The notes: generated by a model not told the origin, from the sequence alone. Positions 26,040-36,253 are shown, numbered from the stretch's first letter. The stretch is 64,000 bases of DNA from Ardenticatenaceae bacterium (GCA_020634495.1 JACKBR010000027.1:1-64000), one strand, 5' to 3'. Made by a program: numbers and translations.

Positions 26040-28385
26040 GTGATCCAGGTCACCGTTGTAGTCACCGCCACCCCCCGACGTCGGCCCATCCAGGCAACGC
26101 CAACCCCGCCAGCCTCGGCGGAAGAACCGCCACCGGTTGATCTGGCCGAATTACCTGGCCCCCCGGCCACCATCACCAATGACGAAGGCGGCACGGTAGG
26201 CATTACCGGCGAAGTTGCGTACACAAACCCGTTTTTTAACGTAGGTGTGGCCGCGCCTGTAGTCATTTTGGAAGACCAGGCAGGCTTTGTAGACCGGAAC
26301 GAATCGTATCTGATGCCGGTTGAATCCCAGGCGCTGGGCCAAATCACCAGCGACTTTTACACCTCGCCCTTTAGCTACTCCATCGCCCTGCCCATCGAAC
26401 CCAAAGGCGCTTTTCGAGATGTAGACAATGACGGCGAAAGCGACACCGGGGTGCAGGTTTTTGCCATTGCCTACTGGAACAACACCTTTGGCGATCCCTT
26501 CCTGGAAGAGCGCGATCTGGGCGGTGGCGGCTGGTCTGGTGCCTATGCCTCCACTCTCATCAGCGATGATCCAGATTTTGAGCGGGAAATTGTGGGCGGC
26601 AAGTTCCTGGTCTATGCCCAGGATGATCAACAGGGCTTCCCCAGCGGCTTTGGCGAGGACAGACTGCTTTTCACTGAAGATGATCCCATCGTGACATTAC
26701 CGCAGGGATACACAGTGGTGGACATGGACAGCGATCCGTTTACCTTTGACAGGTCGCGTAATCCGGTCATCGACCTGATCGAGCCGGACAGCGCTGCCCT
26801 GGTAGATTATTCTGATCTGAGCTACACGGAGGCGTTTGACGCGCTGGTGGATCAGCTTAAAAATGAATATGCCTTCACCGAGTACAAGGGCATCGATTGG
26901 GAAGCGCTGCGCGATGAATTTCATGCTCGTTTTGAGGATGCTGACGCCAACGAAGATGAGCTGGAATATTTGCGGGCGCTGCGCGATTTCTCCTGGCAAA
27001 TTCCTGATGGGCACATTTCTGGCCCGTTCATTAGCGAAGATTTTCGGGAGGCGGCCTTGGGTGGCATTGGCATTGCGATACGTGAACTGGACGACGGCCG
27101 TATCCTGGTCAACTTCTTGCTGGATGGTAGCCCTGCGGCCGAAGCAGGCCTGGAACTCCGCGCCGAAATTTTAGAGATGAACGGCCAGCCCATCGACGAC
27201 TACATCAGCAGCACCGTTAGCTATTTTGCCCCGTACAGCACGCCGCACAACCAGCGGCTGGATCAACTGCTCTTTGCCACCCGCTTTCCCATCGGCACAG
27301 AAGTAGAAGTCACCTTCCAAAACCCCGACGGTGCGCCTGAAACAGTGACACTGGAGGCTGTGGGCGAGGTAGACAGCTTTAACTTTTGGCTGGAAGACGA
27401 AACTCGCGATGGCTTTGAGCTGCCGCTGGAATATGAACTTTTAGATGATGCCAACGTGGGCTACGTGCAAATTTATAGCTTTTTGGACAACGATCTGCTC
27501 ACCATTCAACTGTGGGAGCGCATGGTTCAAGAAATGAACGAAAACGAAGTCCCGGCGATTATCATCGACATGCGCAAAAACGGCGGTGGGCGCGGCTTTT
27601 TGGCCGACCAGATGGCGGCTTACTTCTTCAACGAAGCGGTGGTGACAGGGAATTCAGGCTTTTTTGATGAAGAACGGGGTGAGTTTTACACCGATCCCGA
27701 TGGCGAAGACACGCTCATTTTGCCCAGCGAAGAGTTCCGCTATGATGGCGACATTGTGGTGCTGATTGGCCCTGACTGCGCCTCGGCCTGTGAATTTTTT
27801 AGCTACGACATGACTTTGCAAGGCCGGGCCACGATTGTGGGCATGTACCCCACGGCCGGATTGGGCGGCAGCGTGGATGATGTGGCCATGCCTGCGGATG
27901 AAACGTTCCGCTTTACCCAGGGCCGCGCGGTAGACGCCGCAGGAAATATTCACATCGAAGGGGTTGGCGTGCAGCCAGACATTCTCGTCCCGCTGACGGA
28001 AGAAACCTTGTTCAGCGAGGGGGATCCGGTGCTGGAAGCGGCCCTGGAATTCCTAGAAACTGGTGGGGCGACTATTTCTGATGGGGGCGCGTTGGTGTTG
28101 GGAGATTCGGTTACGGCCGTACTCAACCCCAACGAGCGCACCCGCTACACCCTTACCTTGCAGAGCGGCGAAGTGGTCGGGCTGCTCCTGGAAAGCAGCA
28201 GCGACCAGCCCTTCATCCTCACCGTCTACGACGATGCAGGCGCACTGCTGGCAGCAACCGACCCCAGCACGTTCGCTGGCTTTGAAGAAGTAGACTTCGG
28301 CATCGATATTGTAATCATTCTGGAAGTTTCTTCGGAAGATGACGCTGGCGGTGAGTATACGCTGACCATTGAGGATCAGGGCTAG
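26040..28385 (+). CDS. Secreted S41-family peptidase with PDZ domain; signal peptide region broken
   Basis: The open frame of 781 residues begins at GTG 26040. It holds a Pro/Thr linker, an N-terminal region of unknown fold, a PDZ domain (GIGIAIRELDDGRILVNFLL, near 340-390), the S41 core with MRKNGGGRGF and the serine loop PDCASACEFFSY, and a C-terminal PPC-like beta domain. The natural start is ATG 25902, preceded by AAGGAGA, but that frame hits TAA at about 25965; shifting frame restores a signal peptide (LLISLALLC). So the export signal carries at least two indels while the catalytic region is clean. As given, the product would stay in the cytoplasm. Confidence 0.85.
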   Translation: MIQVTVVVTATPRRRPIQATPTPPASAEEPPPVDLAELPGPPATITNDEGGTVGITGEVAYTNPFFNVGVAAPVVILEDQAGFVDRNESYLMPVESQALGQITSDFYTSPFSYSIALPIEPKGAFRDVDNDGESDTGVQVFAIAYWNNTFGDPFLEERDLGGGGWSGAYASTLISDDPDFEREIVGGKFLVYAQDDQQGFPSGFGEDRLLFTEDDPIVTLPQGYTVVDMDSDPFTFDRSRNPVIDLIEPDSAALVDYSDLSYTEAFDALVDQLKNEYAFTEYKGIDWEALRDEFHARFEDADANEDELEYLRALRDFSWQIPDGHISGPFISEDFREAALGGIGIAIRELDDGRILVNFLLDGSPAAEAGLELRAEILEMNGQPIDDYISSTVSYFAPYSTPHNQRLDQLLFATRFPIGTEVEVTFQNPDGAPETVTLEAVGEVDSFNFWLEDETRDGFELPLEYELLDDANVGYVQIYSFLDNDLLTIQLWERMVQEMNENEVPAIIIDMRKNGGGRGFLADQMAAYFFNEAVVTGNSGFFDEERGEFYTDPDGEDTLILPSEEFRYDGDIVVLIGPDCASACEFFSYDMTLQGRATIVGMYPTAGLGGSVDDVAMPADETFRFTQGRAVDAAGNIHIEGVGVQPDILVPLTEETLFSEGDPVLEAALEFLETGGATISDGGALVLGDSVTAVLNPNERTRYTLTLQSGEVVGLLLESSSDQPFILTVYDDAGALLAATDPSTFAGFEEVDFGIDIVIILEVSSEDDAGGEYTLTIEDQG

Positions 28386-28393
28386 ACGGTAAA

Positions 28394-28498
28394 CAGTGTT
28401 CAGTAGGTCAGTGTTCAGTAGGTCAGTGTTCAGTAGGTCAGTGTTCAGTAGGTCAGTAATCAGTTTCCTGTACTGAATACCGGCCTACTGATTACTGA
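28394..28498. repeat. Four 15-base tandem units followed by a GATTACTG hairpin
   Basis: CAGTGTTCAGTAGGT is repeated four times from 28394, then GTCAGTAATCAGT faces CTACTGATTACTGA across about 24 bases. It lies between the S41 gene and the methyltransferase. There are no spacers, so it is not a CRISPR array. Confidence 0.9.
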
Positions 28499-28509
28499 AA
28501 ACTAACGAA

Positions 28510-29151
28510 ATGAAATCCGACACCATCTCCCCAGAAACCGCCCGCTGGTTTTACGACTGGCTGGGCGCGAAGCATGATTTGGGCGGCCGTTTTGAGCGGC
28601 AGGCCAAAGATCGTGCCTTAGAACTGCTGGACGCCAGTTCAGCCCAGCGGCTGCTGAATGTGGGGGTGGGCACTGGCAAGGAGCAAAAAGCGGTTCAGGC
28701 GGCGCTGCCCCCGGCAGGGCACTCTTTTGGCATCGATCTTTCCCAGACGATGCTGAACCTTACCCGGCAGCGCGTGCCGCCGACGCTGCTGTGTGCGGCC
28801 TCGGCCAGGCAGCTTCCTTTTGCGGCCAACAGCTTTGACCGGCTGTTGTGTACCTACGTGCTGGATTTGCTGGAAACGGCCGTACTCCCCCAAACTCTCT
28901 CGGAATTTCACCGCGTGCTGCAACCGGGCGGCAAACTCGTCCTCGTCTCCCTCACCGAAGGCTGTGATGCGCCTAGCAAACTGGTAGTCGGTCTGTGGAA
29001 AGCAGCCTACAAAGTCCATCCCCTCACCTGCGGCGGCTGCCGTCCCTTGCAGCTGCAAGCATTGGTGCAACAGGCTGGATTTTCTGTCGTTCAACGGGAA
29101 GTTATTGTGCAGCTTGGGGTACCGAGCGAGATTGTTCTGGCGGAAAAGTAA
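28510..29151 (+). CDS. Class I SAM-dependent methyltransferase (UbiE/Coq5-like)
   Basis: A 213-residue cytosolic methyltransferase. Motif I is LNVGVGTGKE (about residues 48-57), the motif II acidic residue lies in GIDLSQTML, SARQLPFAANSFDRLLC is the motif around strand 4, and FHRVLQPGGKLVLVS is the UbiE-type motif. The C-terminal region includes a CGGC pair (PLTCGGCRPLQL) also seen in several unassigned family members. The substrate is unknown; quinone or lipid methylation is possible. The start ATG 28510 has no strong ribosome site and lies directly after the repeat hairpin. Confidence 0.85.
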   Translation: MKSDTISPETARWFYDWLGAKHDLGGRFERQAKDRALELLDASSAQRLLNVGVGTGKEQKAVQAALPPAGHSFGIDLSQTMLNLTRQRVPPTLLCAASARQLPFAANSFDRLLCTYVLDLLETAVLPQTLSEFHRVLQPGGKLVLVSLTEGCDAPSKLVVGLWKAAYKVHPLTCGGCRPLQLQALVQQAGFSVVQREVIVQLGVPSEIVLAEK

Positions 29152-29200
29152 GCAGTATTCAGTAATCAGTCAAAGCAACTGATTACTGAATACTGCTTAC
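29148..29200. terminator. Perfect 23-bp hairpin between convergent genes
   Basis: Positions 29148-29170 and 29178-29200 are exact reverse complements (GTAAGCAGTATTCAG arm and its partner) around a seven-base loop. It overlaps the methyltransferase stop and precedes the corA stop, so it could end both transcripts. It belongs to the GATTACTG hairpin family. Confidence 0.8.
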
Positions 29201-29210
29201 CGACCACTGG

Positions 29211-30128
29211 CTACAGCCAGCGGCGGCGATGCAGATACCAGATAACCCCCGCCGTCATGACAATGCCAATCACATTGATGAGATAAAACGGCAGCGGATG
29301 ATCGCCGTACGGCAATGCGACATTCATGCCAAAAATGGTAGAAAGCACGGTGAGTGGCACGGTGAGGATGGTAATGAGCGTCAGCAGGCGCACCACGCCA
29401 TCAATGCGATGAGAAGCCAGCGTATCGACCGTGTCAGACAAGCCACCAATCACCTCCACGTGCTCATCCAACATAGACAGCAGCCGCGTTAAATGGTCGC
29501 CAACGTCGTCCCAATACATATCTAAATGCCCCTGAATGAAAGGCCAACTGCCGCGCTCTAGCTCCCGCACCACGTCTAGCTGCGGCCGCAAAATATGGCG
29601 AATGGCAATAACCCCGCGCCGGGCCACGGCCACCTCGTACAAAATATGCTCCATATCCTCCTCAAACAGGCTCAGCTCAATTTGGCGGATGGTCTGGTTT
29701 ACCTTTTCCAATATCGGATCGCAGTAGCGCACCAGCGTATCCATCAATTGGTACAGCAAAGGACTGGCTCCCTTGCCCATCATCTCGCCCATCATCGCTT
29801 CATCTGCCTCAGCGGTGGCAAACATCTCATTCAGCGGCTTAATTTCGCCATTATGCACGGTTACCAGCACGCCACTGGCCACAAAGATGTCAATTTCGGC
29901 AGGGTAGCAAATGCGGGCTTCGCCGTTCCAACGCGGCAGTTGAGCCACGATAAACAGGTAATCGTCGCCTACGTCCAGCTTGGGAAACTCCAATTCGCTT
30001 AGGCTATCGCCCAAATGCAGTGGGTGGAAGTTAGGATACTGCCGACTGAGGACGTCCAAATCTTCGCGGGTAGGGTTGGTAATGTTGATCCAGGTGACAC
30101 GGCCGTATTGCAAGTTTTCTGTTGTCAT
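29211..30128 (-). CDS. corA: CorA-family divalent metal ion transporter
   Basis: A 305-residue Mg2+/Co2+ transporter subunit. The N-terminal alpha/beta cytosolic domain is followed by long helices and two C-terminal TM segments. The invariant loop motif GMN is in LSTIFGMNVALPYG (about residue 267), and the protein ends in a basic tail (LHRRRWL). Family members form a pentamer gated by Mg2+. Length is normal. It stands alone, bounded by the strong 23-bp hairpin downstream. ACGGCCGT copies occur at 30099 near the start and at 30152 in the leader. Confidence 0.92.
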   Translation of the reverse strand: MTTENLQYGRVTWINITNPTREDLDVLSRQYPNFHPLHLGDSLSELEFPKLDVGDDYLFIVAQLPRWNGEARICYPAEIDIFVASGVLVTVHNGEIKPLNEMFATAEADEAMMGEMMGKGASPLLYQLMDTLVRYCDPILEKVNQTIRQIELSLFEEDMEHILYEVAVARRGVIAIRHILRPQLDVVRELERGSWPFIQGHLDMYWDDVGDHLTRLLSMLDEHVEVIGGLSDTVDTLASHRIDGVVRLLTLITILTVPLTVLSTIFGMNVALPYGDHPLPFYLINVIGIVMTAGVIWYLHRRRWL

Positions 30129-30326
30129 AAGGAAATAGTTTAGGGGAAATTACGGCCGTTGTCCATCACTTTCGCTCCCCGCCCACAAAGGTGCGACGCA
30201 CTTCCTCCTGTCAAAACCCGCTCCGGAACAAGTGCGTCGCACCTGCCCAACTCACTTTTCGCCATTGCCTTGCCGTACACATTCATGCTAAACTGTACGG
30301 CAAAGGAATTTGCAAAGGAATTTGCT

Positions 30327-30575
30327 ATGACAATTCAAGAAAAAAAGAAGTTGACCCTTCGCCTGAGTAAGCAGCTCATTGAGCAGGCCAAACAGTACGC
30401 CGCCAGGCACAATATTTCTGTTTCCGAGCTGGTAGAGACTTACTTCCTGCACTTAAAAGAGGCTGATGCAACCGACCACACACCACTCGTGCGCCAGCTA
30501 ACCGGCATTTTGCCAGAATCCGTTGATGTGGAGCAGCTTCACAGAGATTATCTGGTGGAAAAGTATGGCCAATAA
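30327..30575 (+). CDS. RHH-type antitoxin of a PIN toxin-antitoxin pair
   Basis: An 82-residue protein with MTIQEKKKLTLRLSKQLIEQ followed by NISVSELVETYF, a ribbon-helix-helix fold as in DUF6364-type antitoxins. The frame is open to 30159, but ATG 30327 is preceded by AAAGGA inside a 12-base tandem duplication (GCAAAGGAATTT twice), which gives two possible ribosome sites. It overlaps the PIN reading frame by 11 bases. It should repress the operon and neutralise the toxin, although that toxin is broken here. Confidence 0.85.
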   Translation: MTIQEKKKLTLRLSKQLIEQAKQYAARHNISVSELVETYFLHLKEADATDHTPLVRQLTGILPESVDVEQLHRDYLVEKYGQ

Positions 30576-31020
30576 GCCCACAATCCTGGTGGACTTAAAC
30601 GTCATTGTAGATGTTATCCAGCAACGGCAGCCATTTTACGAGGAATCGGCGCGGGTGGTGGATGCCGTTGTGCGGGGGCAAGCCGAAGGCTGGCTGGCAG
30701 CGCACAGCATCACAACCTTGTTTTATGTCATTAACCGGGTGCGGAATCGGGAAACGGCCGTTACCGCCATAACCAGTTTGCTAAGAGGTGTTTACCGTAG
30801 CGGCCGTTGATGATCAGGTTATTCGCCGGGCAATGGCCTGGGGCTGGCTGAACTTTGAAGATGCGGTGCAGATGGCTACGGCCGTAAACATCAGGCCGAC
30901 TACCTCATCACCGCAACCCCGCGATTTCAAACTGGACACATCCTGTTGTTCAACCTGCCACTTTCTGACCTTGTTGAGGTTCGAGCTGTCATTTGCAAGT
31001 GTGCACTGGGAAAACTTTAA
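30565..31020 (+). pseudogene. PIN-domain toxin (VapC-like) with two frameshifts
   Basis: From ATG 30565 the first part reads ILVDLNVIVDVI (first catalytic Asp), WLAAHSITTLFYVINR and ETAVTAITSLL. An extra base near 30785 then shifts the frame to EVFTVAAVDDQVIRRAMAWG and NFEDAVQMATAVNI, and a missing base near 30892 shifts again to ADYLITATPRFQTGHILLFN and a natural stop at 31018. With both corrected it is a full PIN RNase of about 150 residues. As written it gives an 81-residue truncated product lacking the second acidic cluster. Confidence 0.85.
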
Positions 31021-32449
31021 TAATTTCCTGGAGATGGATGCAAGCGGTTGTCTTAATAGCCACTTCAGCTCATAGCACTTTGACCAACATTCCGGCACCC
31101 ACAACATTGTAATCCTTGCTAGGTGCTTACTAAACTATCGAACTTTGTCAACCAGGAGGATTAATGTTAAATATATATTGTTCCCCAGTCTGCTTTGAAC
31201 TGTAAGATTTCCTTGATCGTAACTTGAGCAATTAACGTCTACAGTGAAAATCATACCACTAGCCAATGCACGGACATATAACCATATGCAAATTGTTGTT
31301 GACTGTTTCGCTAAATAATGCCAACACTTTCAATAAAGCTACTGATTTTCGCCACGCTCTTCCTTTGTGAATCTAATCCATCTTTTACCCAGTTGTCATG
31401 CACATTATAATTGGCTAAGTCCTTACACTCTGCTTGGATTTATTTTTCCAAAATTACTGCTTTTTCTGGCTAAACCGAATGTCCATGCGATATCAGCATT
31501 ATTATCAAGTAAGACTTCGTCATAATGCAACTAGTTCAGCTAGCCAAATAACAAGATTCATCCCATAGTTCTTCTAATTGCAAATTATTGTATGTATTGG
31601 TGCCCGAAGTATGTGCTAAGCCAACAGAGCATTTCAGGCAATTACTTTAGATGGCTCTGTAAATTTGCATTCTTCTCCAGATAATCCATCTGAATTGCTC
31701 CAAAAAACCCAGCTAAGGCTGTAGAAATTTGCCATTGATAAACACAAATCGCTTCTTAACATCTGTATATAATACATTATTATGCGTTTCACAAAGCGAA
31801 TAGCCAGCATTTCCTTACGTTTCATGAAATTTCTGAAATTTTTAACATCAAAGCTCCCTAGGTTCAGTTTGAACGTAATTTCATGCAACCTTCGATTCAG
31901 GCATAACCGCAAATGTGTTGTTAACATCCGCTTGAACCAAAGCTCTTTACCGCCGTTGATTTGCCTTCTTTCAGCTAATTTGGTCTAAAAGCCAGCTGAT
32001 TCTTTTGACCAACCCGTATATGGCATATTTTTTATTTCGAACTTTTTTCTAAACCAGTCAATCAGCGAAATTCGATTTGGCTCTGAATAGTTACTCAATG
32101 GTATGAATATCAATATCTGACCACAAGAAATTAAACTTGCTGAGTTCTCGGCAGATAAGTTTCATCAGTTCCCCTATATTATTAACTTGTGTCGCCTCAG
32201 GTTTTAGCAGTATTAAACCAGATGCTAGCGCCGCGCTAAAACAATTTGACGATGTATTTTAGCAATTCAAGCGCTCTGGCGATGGATTTCTAGCCCATCC
32301 TTTGCAATGGTTAGGTCACTTTCAGTAAGGCGTCGGCTATCATGTTGAAGCCGTCCTCAACGTATGCTCTCATCGTGCCTGATGAGCTGGCCAGGAATTC
32401 GTCCAATACTTGAATTTACAAGTCTACTTACTTTTGAACTCAGATTGAA
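31021..32449. other. AT-rich, gene-free block
   Basis: About 1.4 kb that is visibly richer in A/T than the rest, with no ACGGCCGT, no ribosome-site/ORF pair and only short random-looking frames on both strands (longest 97 codons on the minus strand at 31634-31927). No transposase, tRNA or repeat could be recognised. It separates a broken toxin gene from a truncated STAND gene and is probably a degraded insertion or foreign segment. Confidence 0.7.
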
Positions 32450-33749
32450 TTTAATTCATCTATTGACACACTGCAGCGTGTAATCTGGGTTCCATCGCCC
32501 AGCTCCGTCAGGCGTAAAAAGATCTGCGGGCTATTTTTGCTGCTCGGCGGGCAGCCGCTGGTAGGTACTTTCGGCGGTTTTGGCAATGGCCCCCTGCACG
32601 CCGCCAGCTCGGTGTAGCCCGCCAGCGTCAGGCGGTTTTCGTTGGGGTCGCGACGCTGCCATGTTTCCAGCAGGGCATGGCTCAACAGGGCAACGCCCCG
32701 GTTCAAGCGCTGATTTGGTTGTCAGCCGCACCTACATCCCGCAGCAAAATATCCACCAGGCCATCGTCAAAGGTCAGATTAGCTTGTTGGGCAGGCTGTT
32801 CAATTGCTGCCCGCAGTTCGGCGCTGCTCATGGGCGGCAAAATTTTTTGCTGGTGTTCCAGCAGGCGGTGCAACGATTTATATTGCAGGCAATGATGGTA
32901 AAAATCCGCCCGCAGCGTGAGCAAAATGGTGATCTGGTTGTCTTCGGCAACGGCAGCCACCAAGTTTTCCACAAACGCGGCGCGCTCAGGCTCATCTTTG
33001 CACGCTGTAAACAGCTCTTCAAACTGGTCAATCACTAGCAGCAGGCGTTTAGTCTGACTATTTTGCAGCATTCTGGCAGCGTAAAGGCGCAAGGCACGCG
33101 GTTCTTTCTGCAAATCATCTATCAACGTTGCCGTGGCTGAGACGGATTCATTGTCACGGGTGAGGCTGGTTGCCAGGGCTTGCAGCGGGTGCGCTGTGGG
33201 GGTGATAAGGTGGATGGGCCACTGCGTCTGGCGGCGCAGTTGGGGAATCATCCCGGCCCGCACCACGGAAGATTTGCCGCTGCCGGAAGCACCAACAATG
33301 GCCAGGAAGTTGGTTGGAGCTGTTAAAACCTCCCGGAGGTTTGTTGATGGGTCAAGTTGTGGGGCGAAGCCTCCGGGAGGTTGGTGGACGCGAGCAACCA
33401 GTTCGGCCGTGAGCGCTTCACGGCCAAAAAAGATCTCTTCGTCGGCTTCTTCAAAAGCCAGCAGCCCTTTGAAAGGAGCATCATCGTTGGCAATGCCCCG
33501 CAGGAATTCGTTGGGCTGAATTTTGTCGCGATGTTCCAGAACCGCCTCGGCCAAAGCGGCTAACTGCTTCCGACGCTGGCACATTTCCACCAGCCCGCGC
33601 GCTTTGGCTGATTTACCACCCGGTGACAGCTCGTCAAAGTCCAGCGCCAGATCAAAGCAAAGATCGCGTATCCCATCGAGACTGAAATGCGTCACAATGG
33701 TTTTGTGCAGCTTGGGTGGGTCGATTTGTACGGCCGTAATCTTCATCAT
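32450..33749 (-). pseudogene. Truncated STAND NTPase with N-terminal effector-associated domain
   Basis: The first 350 residues are open. An N-terminal helical adaptor domain (FSLDGIRDLCFDLALDFDEL, then KARGLVEMCQRR) resembles effector-associated/death-like domains. Next come FEEADEEIFFGRE, Walker A GASGSGKSS, and Walker B LLLVIDQFEELF. Around 32700 the frame breaks; NRGVALLSHALLETWQRR and, in another frame, GGVQGAIAKTAESTYQRLPA continue the same family, and the sequence ends near SIDEL at the edge of the AT-rich block. The usual WD40 or TPR sensor is missing. Full-length relatives act in signalling or phage defence; this copy looks dead. Confidence 0.8.
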
Positions 33750-33823
33750 GGGTACAGGCAAGGGTTAGGAACCAATCGTGCCCACATTGTAAAACCAACA
33801 GCAAAAATAGCAAATGTTGTCGT

Positions 33824-33986
33824 GGGGGCGAGGCAGGTGGTTGTAACCTCTACCAATCCCCCAAACCGTTTCTCCACCTGCCTCGCCCCATGAGGTTGGC
33901 CAGGAATTGTCCTGGCAAAGCAAAGGGTGAGGCGAACGGAGAAAAGAACATACGTTAGGCAAAATATTGACCCGTTCGCCTCACCC
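33824..33986. repeat. Two adjacent long hairpins upstream of a STAND remnant
   Basis: GGGCGAGGCAGGTGG (about 33826-33840) pairs with CCACCTGCCTCGCCC (about 33874-33888), and GGGTGAGGCGAACGG (33925-33939) pairs with its exact complement at 33972-33986. They occupy most of the 254-base gap between two minus-strand genes and may end transcription of the left one's upstream neighbour. Confidence 0.75.
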
Positions 33987-34003
33987 CTACAATTGGTTTT
34001 GGG

Positions 34004-36187
34004 TCAACGTCGCCGGTTCCACACCAACAAGGCCAGGCCGCCAATGCCTGCCACAACCGCGGCCACCAGCCCGCCGCTGTTCTTCCGCCGCGACTTCACC
34101 CCCTTGGCCTGCACTGGAATTTTGGCCAGCTTTGCCCCCGTTTCCACCTGAATTTGGGCAAAGCGCACCGGATTGGCTAATAATTCGGCGGCGAGCTGAC
34201 GCTTTTCGGCAAACTGTTCTTCGGTCACCACAATGTCAAACGAGCGCAGGTCGGCAATTTGGAACTGGTGCTTTTTGAAGAGGCGGTAGATTTCCTTGAC
34301 GCGCTCGACGGAGATGTTGCGGCCCAGTGTGTAATCTTCGAAACGGCCGTCCATCGCCAAAAGCGCCGTCTCTGCCAAACACGCATAGGCCGTCTTGGGT
34401 GGCAGACCAATGTTGTAGCCAAAATCAATATCGCCAGGGATGAGCACCTCGCCACTTTCAATCACCAGCACGTCGGGGCGCAGGGCGGCTTCCGCTGGGC
34501 TGATGTCTGGCGGGCGGGCCACATCGCAAATGACCGCGCCAGGCTTGCACTTGGTAATGTCCACAATGCGCTGGCCAAAGGCAGACGTGGCCGTCACGAT
34601 CAGGTCACACTCCCCGATCAGCTCATCGGGACGGGTAGCAATGGCCACCTGCGCCCCCGGCGTCTCTTCCTGGATGGTGCGCTTCAGGTCAATCAATCGC
34701 TCCGGCTCAATGGAAACCAGCACCACATCATAAATTGCCTGGGCCAACAAGCGGGAGCAAACGGAGCCAATCGACCCGGTTGCCCCAATAATCATCACCT
34801 TGCCCTTGGTTAGATCGGTTGCGCCCATGTTGATAACCGCCTGCTTGGCCGCTTCCAGCGTGGCCGCCACGGTCAGGCTGTTGCCGCTGGTGATGGCGAT
34901 GTCTGCTTCGTGGGCGACGGTGATGCCCGCATCTCCCACCACGCTGGTGAACGCCCCCAGGCCCATGATGCGTGCCCCCTTGCGCTCGGCCATCTGGGCC
35001 GCCAAACGCAGGCGGTCATAGGTGAACCGCTCGCCGTGGCGCATCATCTGGCGCGGCGTGGCTCCCAGGCTAAACAGATGGCCCTCAATGCGCTGCCCGG
35101 TGGTGGGCGACTGCCCCCCAGTGATGCGCGAAATGGTGAGCGGCGGAATGTACGCGGCAACGGCTTCGACGATGCTATCTGGCAAATATTTGGTCCAGCG
35201 GAAGGCCCGATGGTTGTGAATGAAGCCAACGTTCAAAGGGTGAATGACAAAGGCAAAGCGATTGATGTCTACGTTTTCCGGCTGGAGGGTGCGGATGGCG
35301 GGTGTCCATTCCAGATTGGCCATCATGTCCAGGTAGGTGTCTTCGTTGAGCGGGGCGTCCGTGTCTGGGCGCAGGGCGGTGAGGGCGGCCTCTACGGCGG
35401 CGGCTGACCATTGGCCCAGACCTGCGTCTTCATCCAGCGCGGGCATCAAGGTAACCACAATGTCCACACCGCGAGCCTGCAAATCGTCCAAATCGGCCTG
35501 GCTGGCGCTTTCCACGACGATGGTTTTGCGCTTGAGCGTCTTTGGGGCGAATTGGCGGATAGTGCCGATGTCTCCGGCGATCACGTCGGCCCAGTCGAAG
35601 GGGGCTTGATTGGATTCAGGGGAACGGCCGTTTCCCATCGGATACAGCTCAGCAAATGAGACCTCTTTCAAGCGATCCAGCGTAAACGGCGCTGCCTGGT
35701 TGCGCGTCTGGCGCAAGCCAATGCCCGGCACTTTGGGCAAATTGAAGTAAATAAAGGGATCGGCGTAGCGAATCGAACCGCCGTGCCGTTCAAAGGCACG
35801 GGCCATGCCGTTGTGGTTCAGGCCCGGCACCATGAGCACCCGCTTGCGGCTAAAGATGCCCGGTTGCGCCCGGTCGGCCAGGATCATGCCCCAGCGTTCC
35901 AAACCAGGCCGCACGATACGGCCGTCTACCACCGGGGTTTGTTGGGCAACGGCCGTTAATGCCGCCCCCTGCGCATGGTCACGTTTGGCCGGGCCAAGCT
36001 TCAGTTCGGCAGGCATGCCGTGCAGCGCAATCGCATCAACGTCGCCATCAAGCTCAGCAATGAACGCTTTCGCTTTTTCAAGATCATTGTCGCAGCTCAG
36101 GTGCCTAATTTGGAGCGATTGGCCCATAAAAGTGACGGTTTCGGTAGTTTCTTGGTGATTCAGATGCAGGACAGCAATTTGTTTCAT
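34004..36187 (-). CDS. Acyl-ACP reductase-like protein with long N-terminal extension
   Basis: A 727-residue protein. The C-terminal part (about 400-700) follows the pattern of cyanobacterial acyl-ACP reductase: [33 protein letters not shown], the dinucleotide site [32 protein letters not shown], and a [12 protein letters not shown] end motif. The first 390 residues are extra and unrecognised (contains [20 protein letters not shown] and [20 protein letters not shown]). A C-terminal hydrophobic helix ending in NRRR would anchor it to the membrane. AAGGGG five bases before ATG 36187 sets the start. It may make fatty aldehyde from acyl-ACP or acyl-CoA; no aldehyde decarbonylase is seen here. Confidence 0.72.
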   Translation of the reverse strand: MKQIAVLHLNHQETTETVTFMGQSLQIRHLSCDNDLEKAKAFIAELDGDVDAIALHGMPAELKLGPAKRDHAQGAALTAVAQQTPVVDGRIVRPGLERWGMILADRAQPGIFSRKRVLMVPGLNHNGMARAFERHGGSIRYADPFIYFNLPKVPGIGLRQTRNQAAPFTLDRLKEVSFAELYPMGNGRSPESNQAPFDWADVIAGDIGTIRQFAPKTLKRKTIVVESASQADLDDLQARGVDIVVTLMPALDEDAGLGQWSAAAVEAALTALRPDTDAPLNEDTYLDMMANLEWTPAIRTLQPENVDINRFAFVIHPLNVGFIHNHRAFRWTKYLPDSIVEAVAAYIPPLTISRITGGQSPTTGQRIEGHLFSLGATPRQMMRHGERFTYDRLRLAAQMAERKGARIMGLGAFTSVVGDAGITVAHEADIAITSGNSLTVAATLEAAKQAVINMGATDLTKGKVMIIGATGSIGSVCSRLLAQAIYDVVLVSIEPERLIDLKRTIQEETPGAQVAIATRPDELIGECDLIVTATSAFGQRIVDITKCKPGAVICDVARPPDISPAEAALRPDVLVIESGEVLIPGDIDFGYNIGLPPKTAYACLAETALLAMDGRFEDYTLGRNISVERVKEIYRLFKKHQFQIADLRSFDIVVTEEQFAEKRQLAAELLANPVRFAQIQVETGAKLAKIPVQAKGVKSRRKNSGGLVAAVVAGIGGLALLVWNRRR

Positions 36188-36213
36188 CATTTCCCCTTGT
36201 TTTCGTAGAGTTC

Positions 36214-36253
36214 GCATCCTCAGATGCGAACGTTGGCGGGCATCTGAGGATGC
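36214..36253. repeat. GCATCCTCAGATG hairpin, copy 1
   Basis: GCATCCTCAGATG and CATCTGAGGATGC form a 13-bp perfect stem. The same arms occur at 42921-42982, and a half copy (CCTCAGATGCGG) at about 25617. Confidence 0.85.

Noticed and set aside
28394..28464. Tandem 15-base repeats as a possible CRISPR array
   Set aside because: The units follow each other without spacers and are part of the GATTACTG/CAGTGTTC word family; no cas gene is present.
31634..31988. Decayed transposase in the AT-rich block
   Set aside because: Both strands were read for DDE or HUH motifs and terminal inverted repeats; nothing convincing was found, so no mobile element is claimed.
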